From assembly GCA_965202745.1 (NCBI GenBank), contig CBDBCB010000022.1, positions 434,001 through 498,000 on the forward strand: a stretch of 64,000 bases of DNA, given 5' to 3'. Shown in pieces: positions 36,791 to 46,019 of the stretch. Source of the stretch: JACKII01 sp965202745 (GTDB lineage Bacteria > Pseudomonadota > Alphaproteobacteria > Bin95). The notes under the pieces are model-generated. The model saw only the letters and a list, made by a program, of their open reading frames with translations, made no database searches and was not told the origin of the DNA. The stretch's first letter is position 1. Every line of letters starts with the position of its first letter. Position numbers and translations under genes: made by a program.

Positions 36791-37102
36791 CTACTCAGCC
36801 GCCCCGCACTGTCGCCGGTCACAGACCTGCACGGCCAGTACATAGGTGATCTGCTCCATGCAGCGCCCCAAATATCCTGTCAGTTGCTCATCCAGCCCTG
36901 CCAGCTCCACCGTCATTTCCAGCACCGGGTCTTGACTCTGTACCAGCGCACCGGAAAAATAATCCGGCACAAGGTTGCGCTTGGCAAACAACTCCAACAC
37001 CCGGGACATGACAGACGGGTCGGGGATGGCTGTTAACGTATAACGGGCAGTGTTATTGCCCTCAGAGTTGCTTAGGGGGTTATCTCGATCAGAATTCGAC
37101 AT
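36791..37102 (-). CDS. ACT-like domain protein, uncharacterised
   Basis: 103 residues with RYTLTAIPDPSVMSRVLELF, then AKRNLVPDYFSGALVQSQDP and EMTVELAGLDEQLTGYL. This beta-alpha-beta pattern resembles the ACT domain of the small acetolactate synthase subunit IlvM/IlvN. No catalytic partner is adjacent. It is convergent with the M16 gene, with 9 bases between stop codons. Function not assigned. Confidence 0.6.
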   Translation of the reverse strand: MSNSDRDNPLSNSEGNNTARYTLTAIPDPSVMSRVLELFAKRNLVPDYFSGALVQSQDPVLEMTVELAGLDEQLTGYLGRCMEQITYVLAVQVCDRRQCGAAE

Positions 37103-37148
37103 GGGAAATCTCGCAAAGTACGGGGGTAAAATACAACGGCGATAAAGC

Positions 37149-37173
37149 CCGGTCCTCCTAAAGGACCGGGTTA
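37149..37173. repeat. GC-rich hairpin
   Basis: Stem CCCGGTCCT / AGGACCGGG with a short loop, in the 195-base gap between the ACT-like gene start and IS copy 2. Only a weak T-rich tail follows on the plus strand. It may be a terminator of a transcript interrupted by the IS. Confidence 0.4.
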
Positions 37174-37321
37174 ATAATTCGCCGGATGCGACCCGTTACT
37201 TGCGGCAGGTAGAACATGGCACATCATTAGCGCCTTTGGCACTGGGGTGCAATCATGCTGGTTTAATGAGGGAAGCTGTCACACAAAAATGTTTCACAAT
37301 TAATATTTAAGGGCTTATCTA

Positions 37322-38752
37322 TCAACCCAGCGGCAGTACAGGCTGTGCCGCCCCTTTGGCCCGCGCCACAGAAGGCGTCGGAAACCGCTTGCCGTTAAGA
37401 ATGTCCTGAACGGTCAGCAATTGCATTCGCGAATACTGAACACCCATGACTTCAAGATCGCCTGCCGACGCCATTTCGCGAGCAAAGTTCCGCATCTTAG
37501 TCGGCCCTGGATTGTCCATGATGATTAAGCCTGCCATGGGCACATTTTCGCGTTCAAGAACCCCTCGGAGGTTCCGCACAACACTGATACCGATATTTCT
37601 GCCGCCCTTCACTTCCAACATCATGCTTTCAAGATTGCGTCCTCCCATATCAAAATAGAGCCGCCCGTCAATACCGCCATCAGCCGTCTTTCGCGCAGTG
37701 ACAAAGCCGTCGATCTGCTCAATTGCCCATTTCTGAAAATGATATTTATCACGTTCCCATAGATCGCGAGCGCCCTCGATGTTGTGTGGGACACCCTCGA
37801 TCTCAAAATCAATACCATCCTTCAAACCAAGCCGATCTTCCAGCCGAACCTTCGCGACACGCTTGATTGCGTGAATGGCTATATCGATCCCGATCCACTT
37901 GCGATCAAGTTTGTGGGCAGCTTCCAGCGTCGTAGCACACCGGCAGAACGGATCGAACACCACATCACCTTCGTTGGTGCTGGCAGCAATGATCCGCTCC
38001 AATAGGGCAAGTGGTTTTTGAGTCGCATAACCAAGTCCTTCACTATGGGTCGTTGCCAACATTGAAATTTCCCACCAGTCGCGGGCTGTTACAATTGAAT
38101 ACGTCCCTTTTTGATCTTTATAATATTTAATGGCACCACCATGGCCGCCTCCGGATTGGCCGTAAGATTTGATCTTTAACTGATTAAATTTGCAATATCT
38201 GTGATTTCTTGCATAAAATAGAATTGTATCATGTTTTTTTGCAAACCAGCGTTTGCTTGCGCCGCCAGATTTGTAACACCAAATGATCTCATTCCGAAAA
38301 TTTCCGTGCCCGAAGATGCCGTCCATCATCACCTTGATGTAATGACTGGCAGTAGGATCGCAGTGTAGATAAATTGATCCGGTCGGTTTGAGAATACTCC
38401 GCATGGGCAAGAGTCTCTCGGTCATGTAGCTGAGATAGGCAAGTAGGCCAGGCTGCGTCTTGCGCAGGGCGTTACACCAAATTTTCCAGAGCTCGGTGAT
38501 ACCGTCATCAACACCGGATTCTCTCATAAGGATTGGCATATTTCTGATTGCCCGTTCGCGATCTTCATCCAAAGTCCACAGATCGGAGAAAGCTTCAATC
38601 TGGTCGGGTAATGGACGGCCTGTCTCATCCTTATAAATCGCATTGTAATCACGGTTTGAGTTGAAAGGGGGATCCAAATAAATCAGATCAACACTGCCTA
38701 ACGGCATTTCTCGCATGACAGTCAGGCAGTCGCCATAAAAGAGTCGGTTCAT
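37322..38752 (-). CDS. Passenger: DNA methyltransferase fused to PD-(D/E)xK-type domain (DPPF version)
   Basis: 476 residues, identical to the copy-1 passenger except that codon 28 is Pro, giving the canonical catalytic motif DPPF at residues 27-30. The SAM motif DPFCRCATT at 267-275 has Arg and Ala where Gly is usual, as in copy 1. The C-terminal region shows GGIDG and EVK as expected for an Mrr-like nuclease core. If active, it would be a one-gene restriction-modification enzyme carried by an insertion sequence. Catalytic activity of either domain is unproven. Confidence 0.82.
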   Translation of the reverse strand: MNRLFYGDCLTVMREMPLGSVDLIYLDPPFNSNRDYNAIYKDETGRPLPDQIEAFSDLWTLDEDRERAIRNMPILMRESGVDDGITELWKIWCNALRKTQPGLLAYLSYMTERLLPMRSILKPTGSIYLHCDPTASHYIKVMMDGIFGHGNFRNEIIWCYKSGGASKRWFAKKHDTILFYARNHRYCKFNQLKIKSYGQSGGGHGGAIKYYKDQKGTYSIVTARDWWEISMLATTHSEGLGYATQKPLALLERIIAASTNEGDVVFDPFCRCATTLEAAHKLDRKWIGIDIAIHAIKRVAKVRLEDRLGLKDGIDFEIEGVPHNIEGARDLWERDKYHFQKWAIEQIDGFVTARKTADGGIDGRLYFDMGGRNLESMMLEVKGGRNIGISVVRNLRGVLERENVPMAGLIIMDNPGPTKMRNFAREMASAGDLEVMGVQYSRMQLLTVQDILNGKRFPTPSVARAKGAAQPVLPLG

Positions 38753-39644
38753 TTAAAGCATCCCCGCATAAAAGACCCGAAGGCGTTGTCGTTCTTGCGT
38801 TGATTGTACTTCCAGCATGCTTCCGCGACATAGAGCGGCATATAGCATTTTCGATAATGATGATGCGATCCGTACCAGGCCCGTTTGAGAAGTGACCAGA
38901 AGCCTTCAATGGTGTTGGTATGGATGTTGCCGAAAACATATTCGCCCTTGCTATGATTGATTGTGGCGTGCGCCATGGTTGCCCGAACAGCGCTGTAAGC
39001 CTTGAATTCATCAGTGATCAGCAGCGAGCCTTCGGGATCGACGCTGCTACGAATGAAGTTTAGAATGTCCTTGCCAGTCAGACTGCTGGCGACACGGGCA
39101 ACGACTTTACCGCCGCGTTTTACCGCGCCAATAACCGACGTTTTGCGTGTCCCTCTTCATCGCGGAGGAGGTGGAGGAGGTAAATCATTGTTATCAAAAC
39201 GTTTATTTCGCTTGTGTGGTTTACCACCTACATATCTTTCGTCAGCTTCAACAATTCCTTGTAACAGGATTTCACCCTGCTTGCTTGCCATTTCAGCGCG
39301 GATGCGTTTCTGCATAAACCATGCTGATTTTTGATTCATATCTAGATCACGGGCAAGCTGACAACTTGATAGGCTTTTCCTGGCATTAACAATCAAGGCA
39401 ACACCCAAAAACCATTTTTGAAGGGGTATTTTGGTTTTTTCAAAGACTGTACCAGCCAGGACGTTGAAGCTGGATTTGCATCCATGACAGTTCCATCGGC
39501 CAATGCGGTCTTGATCATCTTTACAAGCCACGTTTGTAGCCCCGCAATGCGGGCAATGTGGATCATCGCCCCAGCGAACTTTTCTAAATGCGCAATGCAG
39601 GCTTCCTGATCCGGAAACTTATAAAAAACGCTGGTGATGTTCAT
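38749..39644 (-). pseudogene. IS1595-family transposase, copy 2 (same frameshift and TGA)
   Basis: Carries exactly the lesions of copy 1: the -1 frame break after HLEK, and the in-frame TGA (39157-39159) after the proline run. The DDE motifs and zinc ribbon are otherwise preserved. The end overlaps the passenger start as ATGA. Shared lesions mean the defect predates the duplication, or that the protein is made through recoding. Confidence 0.85.
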
Positions 39645-39813
39645 GATTTCCTCCGTGTGCAACATATATAGCATCAAATGCGCAAAGGATTAAGCCCTTA
39701 ACTACTAATTGCGATTCCTTTTAACGGCTCTCCTGCTAGAGCAGCGCCGGTCCAAATTGAGCCGCTATCGCGATCAATTTGCTAGGTAAGATGCTCTAAC
39801 TCTTAAGATATAG

Positions 39814-39847
39814 AGCAGATCCCGATCCAAGCGGATCGGGATCTGCT
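39814..39847. terminator. Perfect hairpin, possible bidirectional terminator
   Basis: 15-base perfect stem AGCAGATCCCGATCC / GGATCGGGATCTGCT with an AAGC loop, lying between IS copy 2 and the lipoprotein gene's stop codon. The T-run is weak (TTTAG). Similar GATC-rich hairpins occur as repeats in related genomes, so it may instead be a repeat. The rest of 39.71-39.95 kb shows nothing coding. Confidence 0.5.
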
Positions 39848-39947
39848 TTAGCTATGGCTTGGCACGGGTCCGGTCAAGGGCCTGATCGATACGCCGGTCA
39901 TGGATAGAGGCCGCCAAATTCGATGACAACGGTGCCGCCGATGCACG

Positions 39948-40109
39948 CTACCGCGGGTAGATGGTCTCGCGTTTGTTGTAATCGTAATACGGCTGTTCCT
40001 GCACCGTGTCCCGGCGGGTCGGGTCTTTGACCCCGACGCGGTAGTCCCGGAACGTGTCGCAGGCGGACAGCGCCAATGCCAGGCTCAGGCAGGCCAGTAC
40101 TCTGATCAT
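39948..40109 (-). CDS. Small lipoprotein
   Basis: 53 residues beginning MIRVLACLSLALALSAC, a signal peptide ending in a lipobox with Cys17 as the lipidation site. The mature part DTFRDYRVGVKDPTRRDTVQ and PYYDYNKRETIYPR is Tyr- and charge-rich, like other short entericidin-like or DUF-type lipoproteins. A GGAGAG ribosome site precedes the ATG. It lies downstream of the NIPSNAP gene on the same strand. Role unknown. Confidence 0.75.
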   Translation of the reverse strand: MIRVLACLSLALALSACDTFRDYRVGVKDPTRRDTVQEQPYYDYNKRETIYPR

Positions 40110-40133
40110 TGGCGCTCTCCTAAAGTGCGGTGC

Positions 40134-40457
40134 TTAACGCTTGGGATTGTAGAACGGTGCGTTGTTCATCAGCACGTTCCGCTGGGCAATCAGGTAGCCA
40201 GCCTCACCGGTCTTCGCCAGGAAGGCGTGCCAGGCCGGATCGGCCTGCATGGCGGTGCGTTTCGCCTCACGATCAGCGGCGTTCTCATAGCCCCAGATGT
40301 GCAGGTAGGTATTCACTTCGCCCGATTCCGTAATGCCGTAAAAGATCGGCTGGCCCAGGTGCTTGGTCTGCACGGCCAGGCCTTCGGCCTCATACATTTC
40401 CATCTGCTTTTTGATGGTGCCGGGACGGCAGGTATAGGTGCGAACGTCGAACAGCAT
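40134..40457 (-). CDS. NIPSNAP family protein
   Basis: 107 residues, MLFDVRTYTCRPGTIKKQME onward, with the NIPSNAP ferredoxin-like fold pattern: an RTYT strand, HIWGYENAADREAKRTAMQA and a short C-terminal strand NAPFYNPKR. Function unknown; family members are often found beside catabolic enzymes. It shares strand with the isopropylmalate-type dehydrogenase relic upstream (38-base gap). Confidence 0.85.
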   Translation of the reverse strand: MLFDVRTYTCRPGTIKKQMEMYEAEGLAVQTKHLGQPIFYGITESGEVNTYLHIWGYENAADREAKRTAMQADPAWHAFLAKTGEAGYLIAQRNVLMNNAPFYNPKR

Positions 40458-40495
40458 AGGGTTTCTCCCTTAAGGATTGCTTGATGCGGCGAACC

Positions 40496-41585
40496 TTAAC
40501 CCATTCGGGCAATTACCGCTTCTCCAATTTCCTGTGTACCGGTGTCACCCCCAAACTCCGATGGGCGGATGGCGTTGTCAGCAAAGCCTTTTTCGACCGC
40601 TGCTTCGATCAACACCGCCGCCTCAGCACAGGCAGGTACGTCGTGCTGCTGGGCCAGCCAATCCAGCATCATGGCTGCCGATAGAATCATGGCCGTTGGG
40701 TTGGCGATGCCCTGGCCTGCGATATCGGGCGCGGAGCCATGCGCCGGCTGAAACAGGCCGTGCTTGTCACCCAGTTCCGCGCACGGCGCCAAACCCATGG
40801 AACCAACAATCCCGGCCCCCAGGTCGGAGATGATGTTGCCGAACAAGTTTTCCATCACCAGCACGTCGAAGTCCCAGGGCTTGCGCACCATGTCCAGCGC
40901 CATGGCGTCGACATACGAATAACGGCGGGCGATATCTGGGAAGGCAGCCGCCCGCTCGTCATAGACCTCCCGGAACCAGGCAAAGGCGGGGAAGACGTTG
41001 GATTTGTCCACGCAGGTCAGCTCACCCTTTTTACCCTTGGCTTTGCGGCTCTGGGCCAGGCGGAAGGACAGGTCGAACAGCCGCTCACAGACGCTGCGAG
41101 TCATGGTGAGCGTCTCGCTTGCCTGCTCGTGGCTGACCTTGGAGCCACCATTCAGGCTGGCAAACAGGCCCTCCATCGACTCGCGCACGATGATCATGTT
41201 GATCTCCGCCGCGCGTGCGCTGCCCAACGGGCCCGGCGCATTGGGGAAAGTCTTGACCGGGCGCAGGCCTGCGTAAAGCTCATAGGCCGTGCGCATGCGC
41301 AGATGAGGCGCAATCTCGGTCCCGTCCTCATACCGCACAGACGGCAGGCCCATGGCACCCAGCAGGATGGCATCCGCATCGCCGCCCGCATTGAAGTCGG
41401 CAGCGTTAATGTCTTCCTTGTATTTCTGGTAGTGCACAGCGCCTGCAGAATTAGGTGTTCAGCGACAGTGAAAAGCCCCCGGTCTTAGCCTGCGCTGCAC
41501 TCAGCACCGCCTCTGCCGTTGCCATGATCTCCGTCCCGATGCCATCGCCCGGATAGACCGCAATGGTGAAGTTGGTGTTCTGCAT
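40496..41585 (-). pseudogene. Isocitrate/isopropylmalate dehydrogenase family, frameshifted near N-terminus
   Basis: Starts MQNTNFTIAVYPGDGIGTEI, the NAD-binding start of the family, and runs to GFSLSLNT. An extra A near 41455 (CCTAATTCTG) creates a stop; removing it gives TYSAGAVHYQKYKED and a continuous protein of about 362 residues. Family motifs follow: DAILLGAMGLP, IVRESMEGLF, the Tyr/Lys/Asp metal and substrate sites in VDKSNVF and LFGNIISDLGAGIVG, and GSAPDIAGQGIANP. It could be a 3-isopropylmalate, tartrate or similar dehydrogenase. The lesion is a single base. Confidence 0.85.
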
Positions 41586-41772
41586 GAGGCCACTTTCAAG
41601 TTGGATATCTATCGGAGTGCACAATACGCAGCGTTTTGCTCCAATACCCAAACACTTTGCAAGGTTGGTGGGACTCGCCCGACCGAAAACACCATCTTTA
41701 ACCCATTTGAGTGATGGCGGGAGATCCGGAGCATCTAAATTCGCGGCAATATCTAATCCAAGAGGACTTCTG

Positions 41773-42054
41773 ATGATGCCGCTATTCAAACACATGTTCG
41801 CAACCGCAGCCCTGCTGCTTTCTATTGCAACGATTTCCGCGCATTCGTACGCCGTGACGTTGATCGAAACCTCAGACTTCTCCGGCACCGCGCCATCGAC
41901 CGGTGCCCTGGTGTTTCTGACACCAGGCACCAACACGGTCACTGGCTCTCTCAGCGGGGAGTGCGTCGGTTCCACGGGCAACCGGGATTGCAGTGCGCCA
42001 GGCTCGCAGCTCGACAATCGGGACTATCTCGCGTTTCTAATTCCCGCCGTTCAC
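41773..42054 (+). pseudogene. Exported protein fragment (5' end only)
   Basis: MMPLFKHMFATAALLLSIAT is a signal peptide with cleavage likely after SHSYA. The mature segment VTLIETSDFSGTAPSTGALV and TPGTNTVTGSLSGEC resembles PEP-CTERM-type secreted proteins. The gene ends at a junction with IS481-type sequence near 42050, so the C-terminus, including any sorting signal, is lost. Confidence 0.55.
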
Positions 42055-42625
42055 ACCCCATCGACCTGAAATACCTGCCACCGATGGCAGATGAGAGCCG
42101 CCGCCGTTCCCTCTTCGTGGCCATCGACAGGGCAACGCGTTGGGTTGTTGTCAGGGTCTACAACAGCAAGACAGCGGCCAATGCCCGGCGCTTCCTGCGC
42201 GCCCTGGAGCGCGCCTGCCCGATGCGGATCCGCCCCATACTCCCGGATAATGGAAAAGAGTTCACGGATCGCCTCTTCAGTCTGCGCCAGCGCGCCGCAA
42301 CAGGCGCGCATGAATGCGACACGCTGGGCACCGCCCTCGATACCGATCATCGCCTGACGCCGCCTAGGTCACCTCAGACCAACGGTATGGTCGAACGGTT
42401 CAATGGCCGCATCGAAGAGGTTCTGCAGAGCCATCCCTTCCGATCCGGCGAGGTTCTGGAAGCCACGCTGCTTCGCTATGTCTGGCTTTACACCCAGCCG
42501 CTGCCGCAATCAGCCCTGGGCAGCAAGACGCCCTTGCAGGCACTGAAGGGATGGCGCAAACTCAAACTAGAGCTGGTCAGGAAACAGCCATATTACCTTC
42601 CAGGATGGGACACATAACCTATGTC
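42049..42625 (+). mobile_element. IS481-family transposase fragment (C-terminal half)
   Basis: Encodes DLKYLPPMADESRRRSLFVA, IDRATRWVVVRVYNSKTAAN, LPDNGKEFTDRLFSLRQRAA, PRSPQTNGMVERFNGRIEEV and LGSKTPLQALKGWRKLK. These contain all three residues of the DDE core, in IDRATR, PDNGKEF and MVERFNGRIEE. The N-terminal helix-turn-helix half is missing and the left boundary is fused to a secreted-protein gene. The right end abuts a truncated arylsulfotransferase, so the event damaged two neighbouring genes. Confidence 0.85.
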
Positions 42626-43518
42626 GGTATTGCCCGGATTGACCGTTGCGGCGAACCGGTCTGGACGCAGAGAGATGGCAAGGCGCACCACTCGATTGCG
42701 CCGGCAGCCGACGGCGATTTCTGGATCTCTGGCCTGAAGTCGCGCCGCGTGCGGGACGAGGACCGGGCCTATCTGGCGCAATTCGGCGGCCTGGAGCCCC
42801 CCATATACGAGGACCTGTTCATCAAGATTTCGCCCGATGGTGAGATACTGCAACGCGTTAGCTCACTGGAAGTGCTGCAGCAGAAAAATCTCATGCATCT
42901 GTTGTACCAGAACGGAAGCCGCCCGCCCCGCCGCGGACCGAAGGACCCCGGTTTCCGCAACGACGTGATGCACCTGAACGACGTGGAGGAGCTGTGGCCC
43001 GCCATGGCCGGCAGAGCTATCCCCTGTTCGAAGCAGGCGACATCGTGGTGTCGTTGCGACAGCTCAACACGGTGCTGGTGCTCAATCCATCGACGCTGGA
43101 GGTGAAGTGGACCGCCAACGAGCCACTGATCCTGCAGCACGACCCGGATTTCATCGGCGGCGGCAAGATCGGCGTATTCAACAATAACAATGACCGCACC
43201 GCCCGCGGCACCTTTCTGGGAGGCAGCCAGATCGTGATCTTCGAGCCGCACACGGACACGCACGAAGTCCTGTACCCGACAGAGAAGTCGCCGCCCTTCT
43301 TCACCGCGTTTGCGGGTAAGTGGCAGTTGCTGCCGAACGGCAACATCCTGACCGTCGAAGCCCGTGCCGGCCGCGCGCTGGAAGCCAACCCGGCTGGCGA
43401 AACCGTCTGGGAATGGGTCAGCGAGCGCCTGGACGGCACGCACGTGCCGGAGGTGCTGGAAGCCACCCGCTACGACCTCAGCCCCGAGACCGTTGCCAGC
43501 TGGAAGTGCGGTGGATAG
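42626..43518 (+). pseudogene. Arylsulfotransferase (ASST) family, 5'-truncated and frameshifted
   Basis: The first frame reads YVGIARIDRCGEPVWTQRDG, then AHHSIAPAADGDFWISGL and NDVMHLNDVEELWPAMAG. A one-base loss near 43005 separates it from the second frame, QSYPLFEAGDIVVSLRQLNT, LILQHDPDFIGGGKIGVFNN and GNILTVEARAGRALEANPAG. The HDPD and repeated beta-propeller strands match ASST-like proteins. The N-terminus was removed by the IS481 element. Non-functional. Confidence 0.75.
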
Positions 43519-43545
43519 ACTCGGGTGCCGCACCATCCGCAAAAC

Positions 43546-43615
43546 CACCTAAACGAAACTAAACTTTTATGCGCAAAACTAAACTTTTGAGGCCCAAAAC
43601 GGTTTAGGTGCGGTT
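43546..43615. repeat. Short direct and inverted repeats
   Basis: AAACTAAACTTTT occurs twice about 20 bases apart, flanked by CACCTAAAC and its complement GTTTAGGTG, followed by another GGTTTAGGT. This is the only structure noticed in the 737-base gap from 43519 to 44255, which otherwise shows no convincing gene. It could be an operator region or a degenerate small element. Confidence 0.45.
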
Positions 43616-44255
43616 TAGGTCAGGTTTACCGGAAGTGTACCTCCTGTTTAGCCAATGTTGCGCTATCGATGTGCCGGATTCGAGTTCCACTCATCCTCAC
43701 CAACATCGTCTACCAGATGCCGTCCTGCGGAAGTCCCGAACCTCCCGCCCAGCGGAGCACCGCCGCCAGTTTCCCACCGTCTTCACCCTAGCAAACCCCG
43801 GTAAACATCCCTTTAACGCCGCCTTCAATATTCCCTCGCCCCGTGCCCGGCACAGGGTCCATGCCAGAGCGCCAACCACAAAGCCCGCACTTTAGGAGAC
43901 GCCACCAGGCCCCCACTACCAGCCCGGCGTAGTCTGCTATCGTCTCTCTGCCCTCGCTCATGCGCGGCGCTTCGGCATAACCTGCATCACACGGTCATCC
44001 AGACCATTGAACCTATCAGATCCAAACCGAACCACTTTCGAATTCCCGGAACCACCAACGACTTGCAAGCGTTGGCTGATTCCAACCGCGAACCACGGAA
44101 CAGGTCCTGGACGCCCTGCGCTCGCGCGCAATGCTCCGGGCGTTCACTTTTTCAGGCGCGACAAAGCCCTCCCCGCACCGCTATCTGGCGCACTCACAGC
44201 ATCCCTGCCACACTCCCGACCAATCACAAACATTCCCTTACGAGGAACCCCGCCC

Positions 44256-45065
44256 ATGCCCATCCAAATCCCCTCCGCCTCCGGGCTCAAAGACAAAGTT
44301 GCCATCGTCGTCGGCGGCGGTGCGCGTGGTGACGGCATCGGCAATGGCCGCGCCGCCTGCCTGCTCATGGCTGCCGAAGGGGTGAAAATCCTGGTGGTGG
44401 ACCGTGACCAGGCGCTCGCCGGGCGCACGGCAGAGATAATCCGCGAGAACGGCGGCACCGCTGACAGCTTCGCTGCTGATGTCACCCAGTCCGGCGACTG
44501 CCAGGCGATGGTGGCCAAGGCCCTCTCCCTCTGGGGCCGGATCGACTATCTGGACAATAATGTGGGTATCGGCTCCTCCAAAACCGTGGTGGACGAGACG
44601 GAGGACGAGTGGGACCGGGTCATGAACGTCAATGTCAAAACCATGATGCTGACGTCCAAACACGCCATCCCCGCCATGGCGGAAACCGGCGGCGGCGCCA
44701 TCGTCAACATCTCCTCCATCAGCGCGCTGAGGCCCCGCGGCCTGACGGCCTACTCCGCCAGCAAGGGCGCGGTGATCGCCCTTTCCCGCGCCATGGCCGT
44801 GGATCACGCGCCCCAGGGCATCCGCGTGAACTGCGTCGCCCCCGGCCCGGTTTACACGCCCATGGTCATCCGCAATGGCATGAGCAACAGCGCCCGCGCC
44901 GGCCGCCGCAACGCCTCCCCGCTGAAGATCGAGGGCGAAGGCTGGGACATCGGCAACGCCGTCATGTTCCTGATGAGCGACCGCGCCCGCTACATCACCG
45001 GACAGACCTTGGTCGTGGACGGCGGATGCACTATCGTCGGCCCAGCGCGCGAGTCCAATGAGTAA
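44256..45065 (+). CDS. SDR family oxidoreductase
   Basis: 269 residues from MPIQIPSASGLKDKVAIVVG, with GAGG at ten bases before the ATG. The cofactor motif is GGGARGDGIG, the central motif is DNNVGIG (NNxG variant), the catalytic Ser is in SSISA, and the Tyr-Lys pair is YSASKG. It ends ITGQTLVVDGGC. It is followed by an enoyl-CoA hydratase gene 54 bases downstream, so a beta-oxidation-like or side-chain degradation role is plausible. The upstream open frame is not conserved. Confidence 0.9.
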   Translation: MPIQIPSASGLKDKVAIVVGGGARGDGIGNGRAACLLMAAEGVKILVVDRDQALAGRTAEIIRENGGTADSFAADVTQSGDCQAMVAKALSLWGRIDYLDNNVGIGSSKTVVDETEDEWDRVMNVNVKTMMLTSKHAIPAMAETGGGAIVNISSISALRPRGLTAYSASKGAVIALSRAMAVDHAPQGIRVNCVAPGPVYTPMVIRNGMSNSARAGRRNASPLKIEGEGWDIGNAVMFLMSDRARYITGQTLVVDGGCTIVGPARESNE

Positions 45066-45119
45066 TCTGGATCATAACTCCCGCCCCTTAAAAACTGCCT
45101 AACGCTGAGGAAACGCACC

Positions 45120-45920
45120 ATGAGTGTCACCGATACCGACCGCCTGCTGTTCGACGTTGAGGACATGGTCGCCACCATCACCCTCAACTTCCCGGAGAAG
45201 CTGAATGCCTTCAACAATGAGATGCTGCACGCCTGGGCCGCCCGTCTGGTGGAATGCCGCGAGCGCGACGACATCCGCGTCATCGTCGTGACCGGCGCTG
45301 GCCGTGGCTTCTGCTCCGGTGGCGACACCGGCAACATGGGCAGCAGCGACAAGGGCAGCCCGCGGGAGGCCAAGGAAGGCCTGCAGAACAATATCCACCC
45401 GATCGCGCTCACGCTCCAGACCATCGACAAGCCGGTGATCTGCGCGCTCAACGGCGTTGCCGCCGGTGCCGGCCTCGACATGGCGCTGCATTGCGACATC
45501 CGCTATGCCGTCGCAAGCGCCCGTTTCGCTGAGACCTATACCCGCGTCGGCCTCGTGCCCGGCAACGGTGCTGCCTGGACCCTGCCCCGCACGGTCGGCG
45601 TGCAGAAGGCGCTGGAGATGCTCTGGACCGCCGATTTCGTGAACGCGGAGCAGGCCAAAGAGATCGGTCTGGTGCTCGACGTGTTCCCAGACGAGACCTT
45701 CCGCGAAGACGTGATGGCCATCGCCAAAAAGATCGCCAAAAACGCGCCGATTTCAGTGCGTTACATTAAGCGGCTTGTATACCAGGGCCAGACCATGGAC
45801 CTGCGCACCCATTTCGACCAAGTCTCAAGCCATATGATCGTAGCGCGCACCAGTTCCGACCACGTGGAAGCCATTGACGCCATCCGCAACAAGCGCGAGC
45901 CGAAATTCACTGGGCGTTAG
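45120..45920 (+). CDS. Enoyl-CoA hydratase/isomerase family protein
   Basis: 266-residue crotonase-fold protein. The first oxyanion-hole motif is AGRGFCSGGDTGNMG, the second is LNGVAAGAGLDMALHCDIRY, and the active-site Glu region is FAETYTRVGLVPGNGAAWTL. GAGGAAACGC provides a ribosome site. It acts on CoA thioesters, by hydration, isomerisation or related chemistry. It probably shares an operon with the SDR upstream. The stop codon is TAG. Confidence 0.92.
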   Translation: MSVTDTDRLLFDVEDMVATITLNFPEKLNAFNNEMLHAWAARLVECRERDDIRVIVVTGAGRGFCSGGDTGNMGSSDKGSPREAKEGLQNNIHPIALTLQTIDKPVICALNGVAAGAGLDMALHCDIRYAVASARFAETYTRVGLVPGNGAAWTLPRTVGVQKALEMLWTADFVNAEQAKEIGLVLDVFPDETFREDVMAIAKKIAKNAPISVRYIKRLVYQGQTMDLRTHFDQVSSHMIVARTSSDHVEAIDAIRNKREPKFTGR

Positions 45921-46019
45921 CAACTGCTCAAAAAATAGGGTGAATCACAACTTACCTTCCTGTATCTTCTGTCCGGTCGATAGCTAAAACAACAACATTA
46001 AAGCGGGAAGCTACAGGAA

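Larger units (their letters stand above)
37297..39711 (-). mobile_element. IS1595-family element with methylase/nuclease passenger, copy 2 (inverted)
   Basis: Same 2415-bp length and ends as the element at 9545, in the opposite orientation. Position x in copy 1 corresponds to 49256 minus x here. The translated products are identical apart from one residue in the passenger, so the copies are recent duplicates or homogenised by gene conversion. No 8-bp target duplication is visible. It separates the ACT-like gene from a small lipoprotein gene. Confidence 0.9.

Noticed and set aside
43553..43590. CRISPR-like repeats
   Set aside because: Only two short units with a tiny spacer; no array and no cas genes anywhere in the window.
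43660..43700. tRNA-like 3' half (ATTCGAGTTCC followed later by CACCA)
   Set aside because: No matching acceptor strand, D-arm or anticodon arm is found in the preceding 80 bases.
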